Positions 43,835 through 53,257 of a stretch of 64,000 nt of DNA are shown here, piece after piece. Origin of the DNA: an uncultured Paracoccaceae bacterium (GTDB lineage Bacteria > Pseudomonadota > Alphaproteobacteria > Rhodobacterales > Rhodobacteraceae). The position numbers were made by a program, and so were the translations under genes. The notes under the pieces are model-generated. The model was not told where the DNA came from. It searched no databases and saw only the letters and a list, made by a program, of their open reading frames with translations. How positions within the stretch are numbered: the stretch's first letter is position 1; each line of letters begins with the position of its first letter. The DNA lies in NCBI GenBank assembly GCA_947503775.1, contig CANNFE010000013.1:1-64000 (forward strand). The letters are read 5' to 3'.

Positions 43835-44827
43835 TCAAAAAAGAGCCAGTTGTAGGGCCAGTGCCTGCCGGGTTGCAGATATATCATGGACACGTGTGAT
43901 CTGCACCCCTTGGCGGATACCGTGAAGAGCAACCGCGACAGATCCTGGCATGCGCTGATCCGGGACATCCTCCTGCCCGATCCGTCCGATAAAGCGCTTC
44001 CGTGACACGCCCAGAAGAATGGGGCATCCCAGCCCGTGAAAAAGCGATAAATGATGCAAAAGCGCGAGGTTGTGCGCCTCCGTCTTTCCAAATCCGATCC
44101 CCGGATCGATGACGATCCGGTCTCGCGCAATCCCAGCAGATTCCGCATCCGCAATACGGTCTTGCAGCGCGTCATAGACATCGAGCACCACATCCTCGTA
44201 TCGCGGATCATCCTGCATCGTCTTGGGATCGCCTCCCGCATGCATCAGGCAGACCGGCGCTCTAGTCTCAGCGAGAACGGATGGCATCGCCGGATCGAAG
44301 CCAAGCGCGGAGACATCGTTGATCATGCGTGCGCCGACGTCCAAAGCCGCCTTTGCGACGCCGGCCTTTCTGGTATCGACCGAGATAAGCGCCTTGGCCG
44401 CAAGTGCCTCAATTGCGGGAAGGACACGGCGCGCCTCTTCCTCTTCGGGGACGAAATCGGCTCCGGGGCGCGTGCTTTCTCCCCCGATATCGAGGATATC
44501 GGCCCCCTCTTTAAGGAGCTGCATCCCGTGGATGACAGCCGCCCCACCGAGGTGCTGCCCTCCATCCGAGAAGCTGTCAGGCGTCGCGTTCACGATGCCC
44601 ATCAAGCGCGGGTGGTCCATCCCTAGACCAAGGAGCGGGGCTCGCGTCTCGGTCAGTGGTCCGATCTCTTTCCGCGAAAGATCCCTCGCCCGAACGATTT
44701 CAGGACCTGCACCGCGAGAGAGAACCTCGACCTCGTTGAACCAGGCCCATCCTCCCACGAGACAAAGGGCATCCTTAGGGCGTGCGATGTCGGTCCGAGC
44801 AATGGGTCGATAGTAGGCCGTCGTCAT
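43835..44827 (-). CDS. folP: Dihydropteroate synthase
   Basis: A 330-residue folate enzyme joining 4-aminobenzoate to hydroxymethyl-dihydropterin diphosphate; target of sulfonamides. The TIM-barrel core starts at about residue 72 with LMGIVNATPDSFSDGGQ, followed by DIGGESTRPGAD, MINDVSALG, and LLGVSRKRFIGRI. The N-terminal extension of about 70 residues is usual in Rhodobacterales. The start overlaps the folB stop as ATGA, so the two are translationally coupled. Confidence 0.95.
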   Translation of the reverse strand: MTTAYYRPIARTDIARPKDALCLVGGWAWFNEVEVLSRGAGPEIVRARDLSRKEIGPLTETRAPLLGLGMDHPRLMGIVNATPDSFSDGGQHLGGAAVIHGMQLLKEGADILDIGGESTRPGADFVPEEEEARRVLPAIEALAAKALISVDTRKAGVAKAALDVGARMINDVSALGFDPAMPSVLAETRAPVCLMHAGGDPKTMQDDPRYEDVVLDVYDALQDRIADAESAGIARDRIVIDPGIGFGKTEAHNLALLHHLSLFHGLGCPILLGVSRKRFIGRIGQEDVPDQRMPGSVAVALHGIRQGVQITRVHDISATRQALALQLALF

Positions 44828-45747
44828 ACGAGCGTCTCAGACAAGATAGACACCTCGCGCACCGGAACCTGAGCCTCCCGCGCCGTGATCCCGAGGCAGA
44901 CAAGCTCTGTCGCCGCCATTTGACCGGCGAACCAACCTGCAAGCGCGACAGGATCGTCCGGCCCGGGCGGAGAGGTATCGACCGCATCGAGAACCAGCTT
45001 GGAGGGGGCCCAGACACTGATCTGACCGTTCTTCATACCCCAATCCAGCTCGGTTGCAGTCTCGACGACCACACATCGCGAATCCCGTCCAGCGAGAACC
45101 CAGCAGGCCTGCTCCAAAGCGAGAAGATCGATCCGGCGTTGCGCCATCTTTGCGCCCGCCCGGGGCGCATCCTGATCCGGCGCGCAAACGGACAGGATCG
45201 TCGGCGTGCCTGAGTGCTCCAGCTCGTCCAGCCATTTGGGCAGTTGCGCGGAATGAACGGCATCTTGCGACAAAAGGACGATACGAGGGTGAAGCACGTC
45301 GGCATCGGCCGGACTGACGAGCCGAAGGCCATCGCGCCGGGTTCGTGCGATCTCGACACCTAGCGCGCCCGGCCCCCGATCAAGCTTTTCGATCCGAACG
45401 AAGGTCCGCACCGCCTGCGGTTCGAGCAGGATACGCTCGGCCACCCGTTCGGCGAGCGTTTCAAGCAAATTGATCCGTTCGGCGCTGATCTCCGTCGCAA
45501 TCGCTTCGGTCACGCGGTCATAGCTGAGGATCCTGTCGACATCATCGTCGATCGGACCGTCGAGAGGGCGAACCTCGACAACCACGTTGAAGCGAATGCG
45601 CTGCGTGGTCCCGCGCTCGGCCTGGAAGGCTCCGATTTCGACGCTGACGATATGATCCCGAAGTGAAATGCGGTCTCTGAGACCTTCGGAGGTCGCAGCT
45701 GCGCGCTCCGCCGGATGCGCAAAGGCCAGATGAATATCGTCAGTCAT
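44824..45747 (-). CDS. folB: Dihydroneopterin aldolase with a second uncharacterised domain
   Basis: A 307-residue protein, more than twice the usual FolB length. Residues about 25-145 are FolB-like (DHIVSVEIGAFQAERGTTQR, then SYDRVTEAIATEI and NLLETLAERVAERIL), which splits dihydroneopterin into glycolaldehyde and the hydroxymethylpterin. Residues about 150-307 form an extra domain of unknown function with LLSQDAVHSAQ and DWGMKNGQISVWAP segments. Such long forms are common in this order. It leads the folB-folP-glmM operon. Confidence 0.85.
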   Translation of the reverse strand: MTDDIHLAFAHPAERAAATSEGLRDRISLRDHIVSVEIGAFQAERGTTQRIRFNVVVEVRPLDGPIDDDVDRILSYDRVTEAIATEISAERINLLETLAERVAERILLEPQAVRTFVRIEKLDRGPGALGVEIARTRRDGLRLVSPADADVLHPRIVLLSQDAVHSAQLPKWLDELEHSGTPTILSVCAPDQDAPRAGAKMAQRRIDLLALEQACWVLAGRDSRCVVVETATELDWGMKNGQISVWAPSKLVLDAVDTSPPGPDDPVALAGWFAGQMAATELVCLGITAREAQVPVREVSILSETLV

Positions 45748-45826
45748 GATCGGCAGCCACAGGCCCGGATGGCCCCGGCTGCCGCCTTACCCCAGCCGGC
45801 GCCCCGCCGACAAGAGCGCTTGTCTC

Positions 45827-46507
45827 TCAGCTCGCAGCCGTGGTCCGGACCGTTTCGCGATAGAAATAATGGGCCCCGATCGCGGCCGTCTTCGGAAATA
45901 CGGACGCCCAGTTCGGGTTTACCGCAGTCGTATGATAGTGCGTCGCGCCCTGCGTCAGTTGGCGCGGCGCGCCATCCAGCAGCAAGCGGGCCACCTTGCC
46001 GACACGGGAATAAGCGCGCGGCTCGTTGATCACCTCGGCGATACCGTCGCAGGTGTAGCTGAACTGACAGGCATATTTGCGCCCTGTGCCCTGATTGACG
46101 ACTTCGCACACCGTGTCGGGGTAGCGCGCGCTGTCCACCCGGTTCATGATGACCTCTGCAACAGCGAAGATGCCCGACACGCTCTCTCCGCGCGCCTCGA
46201 AGTAAAGCGCTTCGGACAGACATTCCCACTGTGTTCCGCCATCGGCATCCGGCAGATCTGCCAGGAACTCGCGATTGTACTGGATCTCTCCGTCATCCAG
46301 CTCCAGCGCAATAGAGGCTTCGGTGATCACCTCGGGGGGGCCAAAGACGACAGCATCAGGACCTTCAACAGCCTCAATCGACGGAAGATCGGACCCCAGC
46401 AAAGCGCCCAGCCGCGCCGTCAGCAAATCGTTGGCTTGGGCCATACCCGATACGGTCATCGCACACATCACAGCAATCGTGCGAAGTCTCAAAGTCGTTC
46501 CAATCAT
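45827..46507 (-). CDS. SleB/CwlJ-type cell-wall hydrolase
   Basis: A 226-residue secreted hydrolase_2-family protein. A signal peptide (about 1-25, ending MAQA) is followed by a spacer and the catalytic domain from about residue 92: LSEALYFEARGESVSGIFAV with the conserved Glu, NRVDSARYPDTVCEVVNQG and CQFSYTCDG. Family members cleave peptidoglycan, in spore formers during germination; in Gram-negative bacteria the role is probably wall remodelling. It is upstream of folB on the same strand of neither operon clearly; a 79-bp gap separates it from folB. Confidence 0.88.
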   Translation of the reverse strand: MIGTTLRLRTIAVMCAMTVSGMAQANDLLTARLGALLGSDLPSIEAVEGPDAVVFGPPEVITEASIALELDDGEIQYNREFLADLPDADGGTQWECLSEALYFEARGESVSGIFAVAEVIMNRVDSARYPDTVCEVVNQGTGRKYACQFSYTCDGIAEVINEPRAYSRVGKVARLLLDGAPRQLTQGATHYHTTAVNPNWASVFPKTAAIGAHYFYRETVRTTAAS

Positions 46508-46640
46508 CAGCAGCGTCCCTTCCTCGGCAGGCCCCTATCCCGCGATCAGGGGGCTATCTATGGAAAGGTGTCCCTAACGTAAACCCAAGGAGGGGGTGCA
46601 GGACGTCGCACCCATGGAACAATGACGCTACGTTCTTAGA

Positions 46641-49229
46641 TCACTGATAAATCAGAATCTTTCCGGGCTTGGCCGGGGGCTCTGTCAACCCCATACGACC
46701 CGCGACAGCGAGTCGGGCAGCGGAAAGTCGCGCACCAGGGACCCGAAACGGCGAGCAGGAGACATAGTCAAATCCGTGGTTTCGGCAGAACGCGATTGTC
46801 GTCTGATCCGCCCCGTGTTCTCCACATATCGCAAGGACCAGGTCGTTCCGGGTGCCACGGCCGCGCTCTGCAGCGATCGTCAAAAGCTCGCCCACACCTT
46901 CCAGATCCAGCGTGTGGAACGGGTCTTCGCGGTAAACCCCCTGCTTGACATAATCGGACATGAAACGCCCGGCATCATCACGCGAAAGCCCGTAGGTCAT
47001 CTGCGTCATGTCGTTCGTTCCAAAGCTGAGAAAGGATGTACTCTCTGCAATGTCGCCTGCGCGCAACGCAGCGCGAGGCGTCTCGACCATCACGCCAAGG
47101 CGATACCGGACCTCGCGCCCGGTCTCCGCCTGTACCGCAGCGGCCACCGAATCGATCCGCGCGCGAACGATCTCGACCTCGCGCTTGGCGCTGACAAGGG
47201 GAAGCATGATGTCGGGCACGAAATCGTCGCCTGTCTTTTCCCGCAGCCCGATCGTCGCCTCAAAGATCGCGCGGGCCTGCATGTCGTAGATCTCAGGCAC
47301 GGTGATCCCAAGCCGCACGCCGCGCATGCCAAGCATCGGATTGTATTCCGACATCCGCTCCGCGCGCTCCATCACGTCCGAAAGCGGCTGATCCAGAGCC
47401 TCGGCCAGATCGCGCAGACCCGCTCGGTCGGTCGGCAGAAACTCATGTAAAGGCGGATCGAACAGGCGGATACAAACGGGCAGCCCGGCCATGATCTCGA
47501 AGAGGCGCGTGAAATCGGCCCGTTGCATCGGCAGGAGCCGCTCGAGCGCTGCCGCGCGATCGGTATCCCTTTGCGCAAAGATCATCTCGCGCATCACCGT
47601 GAGCCGTTCGCCTTCAAAGAACATATGCTCCGTTCGGCAGAGCCCGATCCCTTCGGCAGAGAAATCCCGGGCGGTCTGCGCATCGGCGGGGGTATCGGCA
47701 TTCGCACGCACCCCGATGTCGCGCAAATCATCCGCCCAAGAGAGCAAGGTCCGGAACGCATCATCCAAGGCAGGCTCGATCGTGCGCGGCTGCCCAATCA
47801 GAACATCGCCGGTATGGCCGTCCACGGTCACGATATCCCCTGCGTTCAGGACACGGCCGTCGGCCCGGATCGTTCGTCCTCGGGTATCTATGGTGAGGTT
47901 CGACACCCCGACAACGCAAGGAAGGCCCAGCCCCCGGCCGATCACGGCGGCATGGCTCGTGATCCCGCCACGCGCCGTAATCACGCCGGAAGCTGCATGC
48001 ATCCCCCGGATATCCTCGGGCGTCGTCTCGCGCCGGACAAGCACGCTCTGCTCTCCTCGCGCGGCGGCCGCCTGCGCCTCCGAGGCCGAAAAGACAAGCT
48101 GCCCGCAGGCAGCACCCGGACTGGCGGCGATCCCGCTCGCCATGACATCGCGCGCCGCATTCGGAGCGACCTGACGGTGCAGCAGATCGTTCAGCGTGGT
48201 CGGCGCGATCCTGAGAATCGCCTCCTCCTTCGGAATTACGTTGTCCTGGCCCAAAGACACCGCGATCCGAACCGCCGCCCGGCTCGAACGGGGCAATCGC
48301 ACCGCGTCGAGCACATGCAGAACGCCGCTCTCAATGGTGAATTCCACCTGCATTTCCTCGCGCAAACGCTCCCGCGCAAGCGCTCCGATCCGGATCAGAT
48401 CCGCGTAGATCTCGGGGCACAGCTCTTCTAGCGAGGGCCCACGCGGATCGCGCGTCAAGTAGATCGCCCCCTCCTCAGCCAGTGCATCCCGTCCCTGGCT
48501 CTGGCTCAGATACCGGCCCTTCACTTCCGGCGCACCGGTGACTTCGGAGGCGAACTGGATCACGCCTGCCCCACTTTCGGGCGCGCCGACGCCAAGGGCC
48601 ATCTCCTGCACCACAAGACCCAGCCCCGCATCGGCGGGCGCGCCCTTCGCCTCCCGCAGGATCCGGGCCGTCGTGCCATCCCAGGCCCTCGCCATGAACC
48701 GCAGAACTTCGCCCAGCTGCCGCGCCGGATCCTGGGGAAAGGGGTCGTCCGTCTCGGCCTCATAGGCGGCCAGCATCGCAGACAAAGCTGCCTCGTCGGC
48801 GTCATCCGGTAGCTCGAACGGCTCCGGATCGAGGCGCGCGACATTGATGGCAAAGGACTGGATGAACCGCAGATAAAGGATGATCGCCGAGGCCGCGCCA
48901 ATCTCCTCGGCCAGCGCCGCGCAGCGCGCATCGTTCATCCCGATGTTCAGAACCGCACCGGGTCCGCCCCAATCGGGATCAAGCGATGAGGGCCGAACCG
49001 AGACCAGAGGCTCCGAACCGAACGGTTTGAGAACCGCATCGATATCCGGCATCCGCCCCTGCGCAATTGCGCGCACGGTTTCAAAGCTCAATGCAACGGT
49101 CGTCGGAACCGGCATATCAAGGCGAATCAGCCGCTGAAGACACTTCGCCCGGCCGCCAAACACCGCTGCCGTCATGCTTGCGGTAGGCGTGATAAGCGTT
49201 ATCGCATTGAATTCCGTATGTTTCTGCAC
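46641..49229 (-). CDS. Pyruvate phosphate dikinase-like enzyme (divergent)
   Basis: An 862-residue PPDK family protein, interconverting pyruvate/ATP/Pi and PEP/AMP/PPi. The phospho-His domain has ARGGITSHAAVIGRG near residue 415 and the PEP/pyruvate barrel has YGLSRDDAGRF and Cys802 in AICGEHGADQ, with CSPFRVPGARL at the end. The N-terminal nucleotide domain is shortened and altered: VSVRPSSLDPDWGGPGAVLN replaces the usual SVRSGA..SMPGMMDT loop. This form occurs in roseobacters beside or instead of standard PPDK. Start GTG at 49229 with AGGAG upstream. Confidence 0.85.
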   Translation of the reverse strand: MQKHTEFNAITLITPTASMTAAVFGGRAKCLQRLIRLDMPVPTTVALSFETVRAIAQGRMPDIDAVLKPFGSEPLVSVRPSSLDPDWGGPGAVLNIGMNDARCAALAEEIGAASAIILYLRFIQSFAINVARLDPEPFELPDDADEAALSAMLAAYEAETDDPFPQDPARQLGEVLRFMARAWDGTTARILREAKGAPADAGLGLVVQEMALGVGAPESGAGVIQFASEVTGAPEVKGRYLSQSQGRDALAEEGAIYLTRDPRGPSLEELCPEIYADLIRIGALARERLREEMQVEFTIESGVLHVLDAVRLPRSSRAAVRIAVSLGQDNVIPKEEAILRIAPTTLNDLLHRQVAPNAARDVMASGIAASPGAACGQLVFSASEAQAAAARGEQSVLVRRETTPEDIRGMHAASGVITARGGITSHAAVIGRGLGLPCVVGVSNLTIDTRGRTIRADGRVLNAGDIVTVDGHTGDVLIGQPRTIEPALDDAFRTLLSWADDLRDIGVRANADTPADAQTARDFSAEGIGLCRTEHMFFEGERLTVMREMIFAQRDTDRAAALERLLPMQRADFTRLFEIMAGLPVCIRLFDPPLHEFLPTDRAGLRDLAEALDQPLSDVMERAERMSEYNPMLGMRGVRLGITVPEIYDMQARAIFEATIGLREKTGDDFVPDIMLPLVSAKREVEIVRARIDSVAAAVQAETGREVRYRLGVMVETPRAALRAGDIAESTSFLSFGTNDMTQMTYGLSRDDAGRFMSDYVKQGVYREDPFHTLDLEGVGELLTIAAERGRGTRNDLVLAICGEHGADQTTIAFCRNHGFDYVSCSPFRVPGARLSAARLAVAGRMGLTEPPAKPGKILIYQ

Positions 49230-49305
49230 TGCGGCAAACTCTCCTGCTGATGCAGCATAAGAGTTACCTGCCCGTCATCAAGCAAACCTTCGTCGGACGC
49301 TGCGT

Positions 49306-51633
49306 CTAACCGTCTAGGCGTGAGAGGTCGGCAACAGATGTGCACAGCGTCCGAATGCGGCTGAGCAGGTTGAGCCGATTGCGGCGCACGGCCTGGACAT
49401 CGGCATTGATCTTCACCGCTTCGAAGAACGCATCGATCGGCTCACGCAAGGCCGCCATAGCCGCCATCGCCTCGGGAAAGTCCTGCGCCTCAAGAGCCGG
49501 AGCGATGTCCTTCTCTGCCAAATCGAGCGCGGCAAAGAGCGCTTTCTCCTCCTCGGCCTCGGCAAATTTCACGTCGGCGCCGTAGGAATATTCCACCCCA
49601 TCCGCCTCTTCCGCCTGGCTGAGGATGTTGTTCGCCCGCTTGAACCCCTGCACGAGATTCTCGCCATCCTCGGTCTGCAAAACCGCCTGCAAAGCCTTCG
49701 CCCGCTTGACGAGAAGGGTGAGGTCATCGCTATCGTCGCGCTTTGTTTCTTCCCCGAAGTCGAAAAGGCAGGCGTCGATGATATCATGTCGAATGCCTTC
49801 CGAGCGGAGATGAACCTTCAGGCGATCATGGATGAATGCAAGAATATCCCTACGCACCCAAAAGCCAGACGGTATGCGATAGCCTCCTACAGGACCACCA
49901 TCAGGTGCGCTGAATAGCTCAGACAAAGGTATCTCAAACTTTCTGGCCTGATTTTCCTCAGCATTCAGATAATCATAGTCATAGGGTCCACCCTTCTGAC
50001 TGTCCGTAAGCCCACCTCTCTCACAGATTGGTGCTATCGCGGCGCGATGAGCTTGAGCAACTAGTCCTGCAATACCTAGGCTGAGTTTGTTGACTAGGGT
50101 CAGACGAATGATCCCAAGGGCCGCTCTTCTCAGCGCATACGGATCTTTGGATCCGGTCGGCCTCTCATCGACCGCCCAAAGTCCCGACAGCGTGTCGATC
50201 TTATCGGCCAAAGCCACGGCCACCGAAACCGGTGCCGTCGGCACGTCATCCGACGGCCCCAGCGGCGCGTAATGCTCTTCGGAAGCCGTCGCAACGGCAT
50301 CGGGCAGCCCCGCGGCCTTAGCATAATAGCGGCCCATCACACCCTGCAGCTCGGGAAACTCATAGACCATCTCGGAGGCCAGATCGGCCTTCGCAACCCG
50401 AGCGGCCTGCTCTGCCTCGTCAGGATCGGCTCCGACAAGCGGGGCAATCTCGCGCGCCAAGGCAGCGATGCGGCCAACCCGCTCGGCCTGGGAGCCGAGC
50501 TTGGCGTGGAAGGTCACAGCTTCGAGCGACGTGATCCACTCGTCCATTCCGGCCTTCGCCACGCGCAGATCGTTCTCCCAGAAGAACTTCGCATCTGACA
50601 GCCGCGCGCCAAGCACCTTCTGATTGCCTGCAAGGATCTTCGCCCCGTCATCTGCCGTCTCGATATTGGCGACGGTCACGAATTTCTCGATCCGGCCTGT
50701 TTTCGGATTACGCACCGAAAAGAACTTCTGATGCTCGCGCATGCTGGTCTGCAGCACCTCCGGCGGCAGATCGAGGAACGCGTCGCCAATGTCGCCCATC
50801 AGCACGACGGGCCATTCCACGAGGCCCGCAACCTCCGCCAGCAGACCGCGATCTTCCACCACATCAAGGCCCTGCGCAAAGGCAGCATTCGTGGCATCGT
50901 TCCAGATCGCCTCCGCCCGCTCCGCCGGGTCGAGCACCACGAAAGCGCGCTTCAGCTTGGCGGCGTAATCCTCGAAAGAGGTGACAGAAAACGGCGCAGG
51001 CGCCATGAACCGATGCCCTTGCGTCACGTCCCCGGACGCGATCCCGTCGATGTCAAGCGGGACGATCTCGGACCCGTCCTCGCGCGTCAGCAGGCACAGG
51101 ATCGATTGGAGCGGCCGAACCCAGCGCAGCGATCCGTCGCCCCATCGCATCGCCTTGGGCCACGGAAAGCCGCGCACCGCCGCCTCAAGTGTCTCGGCCA
51201 CGATCTCGGCCGCCGGGCGTCCGCCCTCAACCCAAGTCGCCTGAAGGGCCATCTTACCCTTCACAAACTTTGCTTCGATTGTAATGTCGCCGAAGTCTCG
51301 CTTGGCTGGATTTTCTGCCTGAAGAGCCGTTTGCGACCAATCAAGAGCATCCGGGCTGCTGACAGAAAGGCTCCTTAGAAAGCCATTTACCGCAGCATCG
51401 GGCGCTGGATGTTTCGGCCCACCTCTAGCTTTGCCTGTCAAGCTACTCTGCTCGGTCAGCCCCTCGACCGACAGCACAAGTCTGCGCGGCGTCGAAAAGG
51501 CACCCGCGCTCGCATAGGTCAACCCGGCCTCGACCAAGCCATCCGTGACGAGCTTTTTCAGATCATCCGCCGCCTTGCCCTGCATTCGCGCCGGGATCTC
51601 TTCGGAAAAAAGCTCAATAAGAAGATCAGCCAT
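49306..51633 (-). CDS. glyS: Glycyl-tRNA synthetase beta subunit
   Basis: A 775-residue beta subunit of the tetrameric bacterial GlyRS, which recognises tRNA-Gly and works with the alpha subunit. It begins [20 protein letters not shown], with the HD-like domain in the middle and the DALR-like anticodon-binding tail (VNADVQAVRRNRLNLLSRI). Two stretches are poorer in GC than the rest: about 49,830-50,110 (residues about 509-600, a variable insertion) and 51,240-51,440 (residues about 65-130). The start overlaps the DUF6446-type gene by 8 nt. Confidence 0.95.
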   Translation of the reverse strand: MADLLIELFSEEIPARMQGKAADDLKKLVTDGLVEAGLTYASAGAFSTPRRLVLSVEGLTEQSSLTGKARGGPKHPAPDAAVNGFLRSLSVSSPDALDWSQTALQAENPAKRDFGDITIEAKFVKGKMALQATWVEGGRPAAEIVAETLEAAVRGFPWPKAMRWGDGSLRWVRPLQSILCLLTREDGSEIVPLDIDGIASGDVTQGHRFMAPAPFSVTSFEDYAAKLKRAFVVLDPAERAEAIWNDATNAAFAQGLDVVEDRGLLAEVAGLVEWPVVLMGDIGDAFLDLPPEVLQTSMREHQKFFSVRNPKTGRIEKFVTVANIETADDGAKILAGNQKVLGARLSDAKFFWENDLRVAKAGMDEWITSLEAVTFHAKLGSQAERVGRIAALAREIAPLVGADPDEAEQAARVAKADLASEMVYEFPELQGVMGRYYAKAAGLPDAVATASEEHYAPLGPSDDVPTAPVSVAVALADKIDTLSGLWAVDERPTGSKDPYALRRAALGIIRLTLVNKLSLGIAGLVAQAHRAAIAPICERGGLTDSQKGGPYDYDYLNAEENQARKFEIPLSELFSAPDGGPVGGYRIPSGFWVRRDILAFIHDRLKVHLRSEGIRHDIIDACLFDFGEETKRDDSDDLTLLVKRAKALQAVLQTEDGENLVQGFKRANNILSQAEEADGVEYSYGADVKFAEAEEEKALFAALDLAEKDIAPALEAQDFPEAMAAMAALREPIDAFFEAVKINADVQAVRRNRLNLLSRIRTLCTSVADLSRLDG

Positions 51634-52177
51634 CCGCGCCTCCTTCGGGCGCGCTGCCCAATCCGTCTTGGGGGATCGGCGGGCAGTCCTCGGGCACCGG
51701 GTTGCCGTCGAACACCACCTCGCCGCAGGCGTTGATCTGATGCCAGGAATAGCCGCGGCCATCAGGATAGACAGCCACGACGCGGTCGATCCCATAGGTC
51801 ACGTTCTCGATCCCGAGAAAGGCAATCGCCTCGCCTCCCTCCAGCGCAGCCCCGATCGCGTCTGCGTCGAAACACTCGAACCATCCCGGCGCCACGCGGG
51901 GTTCTGCGCGCTCATAGATGACGTAGGTTTCCGTCAACATGGCCTGGCTCTGACCGGTCGTGAAGCAATCGCGATACCGCAGGGGAGAGCTATCCGCATC
52001 GATCCCCTCGTAGCCGTCGAACAGAATGGGTTCCGGCACGCCGCTCGCGACCGAGGTCAACTGAACATCTCCCTCCGCCACGTCTTCATAGAAGGCGTAA
52101 ACCTGGAAATAATAGAGCCCGATCCCAGCGACCAACGCACTGACGACAATGAACAAAACAGCTATCCTTGCAGTCAC
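51626..52177 (-). CDS. Small membrane-anchored protein between glyQ and glyS (DUF6446-like)
   Basis: A 183-residue protein with an N-terminal membrane anchor at residues 4-25 ([20 protein letters not shown]) and a periplasmic domain with four Cys ([26 protein letters not shown]). It matches the uncharacterised family found between glyQ and glyS in Rhodobacterales. The GTG start at 52177 overlaps the glyQ stop as GTGA, and its stop overlaps the glyS start by 8 nt. This tight coupling suggests equal expression, though a role in translation is not obvious for an exported domain. Confidence 0.8.
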   Translation of the reverse strand: MTARIAVLFIVVSALVAGIGLYYFQVYAFYEDVAEGDVQLTSVASGVPEPILFDGYEGIDADSSPLRYRDCFTTGQSQAMLTETYVIYERAEPRVAPGWFECFDADAIGAALEGGEAIAFLGIENVTYGIDRVVAVYPDGRGYSWHQINACGEVVFDGNPVPEDCPPIPQDGLGSAPEGGADG

Positions 52178-53094
52178 GCGGCCGCTCCACCCGCCGGAGT
52201 TTGCAAAAAGGCGTCGGCGCAAGCCTTGGCGAGCGTCCGCACCCGGCCGATATAAGCCTGCCTCTCGGTGACAGAGATCACCCCGCGCGCGTCCAGCAGG
52301 TTGAAGATATGGGAGGCCTTGATGCACTGGTCGTAGGCCGGCTGCGCCATGACGATCCGCTTGCCGGTCTTGGGATCGTCGGCCTCCGCATCAAGGATCC
52401 GGCGGCATTCGTCTTCGGCGTCAACGAAATGGCGAAGCAGCAGATCGGTATCTGCCACGTCGAAATTCCAACGGGAGTACTGCTCTTCGGCATCGCGGAA
52501 GACGTCGCCATAGCTCAGCGCGATCGGCGTCTGCGGATCGTTGAAGGGCATGTCCATGACGTGATCCGCACCAAGGATATAGATCGCCAGACGCTCCAGA
52601 CCGTAAGTCAGCTCCCCGCTCACCGGACGGCAATCATGCCCGCCGACCTGCTGGAAATAAGTGAACTGCGAGACTTCCATCCCGTCGCACCAGACCTCCC
52701 AGCCCAGTCCCCAGGCGCCAAGCGTGGGGCTCTCCCAATCATCCTCGACAAACCGGACATCGTGAACGGTCATATCGATCCCGATTGCCTCGAGCGATCC
52801 AAGGTAGAGCTCTTGGAAATCGGGGGGAGACGGCTTCATAAGAACCTGAAACTGGTAATAATGCTGAAGCCGGTTGGGGTTTTCCCCATACCGCCCATCG
52901 GTCGGACGCCGCGAGGGCTGAACGTAGGCCGCAGCCCAGGCCTTTGGCCCCAAAGCGCGCAAGGTTGTCGCCGGATGGAAGGTCCCCGCTCCGACTTCCA
53001 TATCGTAAGGCTGCAGGACGGTGCAGCCCTTGCTGGCCCAGTAGGACTGCAAGCGCAGGATGATCTCCTGAAAACTCTTAGGTTTGTCCACCAT
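52174..53094 (-). CDS. glyQ: Glycyl-tRNA synthetase alpha subunit
   Basis: A 306-residue class II aminoacyl-tRNA synthetase subunit holding the glycine-activating site. Typical segments are [40 protein letters not shown] (motif region), [20 protein letters not shown], and [15 protein letters not shown]. It is first in the glyQ-DUF6446-glyS operon, with overlaps at each junction. The start at 53094 is MVDKPKSFQ. Confidence 0.97.
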   Translation of the reverse strand: MVDKPKSFQEIILRLQSYWASKGCTVLQPYDMEVGAGTFHPATTLRALGPKAWAAAYVQPSRRPTDGRYGENPNRLQHYYQFQVLMKPSPPDFQELYLGSLEAIGIDMTVHDVRFVEDDWESPTLGAWGLGWEVWCDGMEVSQFTYFQQVGGHDCRPVSGELTYGLERLAIYILGADHVMDMPFNDPQTPIALSYGDVFRDAEEQYSRWNFDVADTDLLLRHFVDAEDECRRILDAEADDPKTGKRIVMAQPAYDQCIKASHIFNLLDARGVISVTERQAYIGRVRTLAKACADAFLQTPAGGAAA

Positions 53095-53257
53095 GACGGG
53101 CCCTCTTTGGTCGCGCTCTCCATAGGGTCGCTACCCAACAGGGTCAATTGCGCCACGCCCGGATCTTTCCCGCCGCCCCACGAACGATTGAAGATGCAAC
53201 CCCGCGCGGCACTGATAATCTGGCAGGCAAATAACTTATGGGACGATTGTTTTTTCG

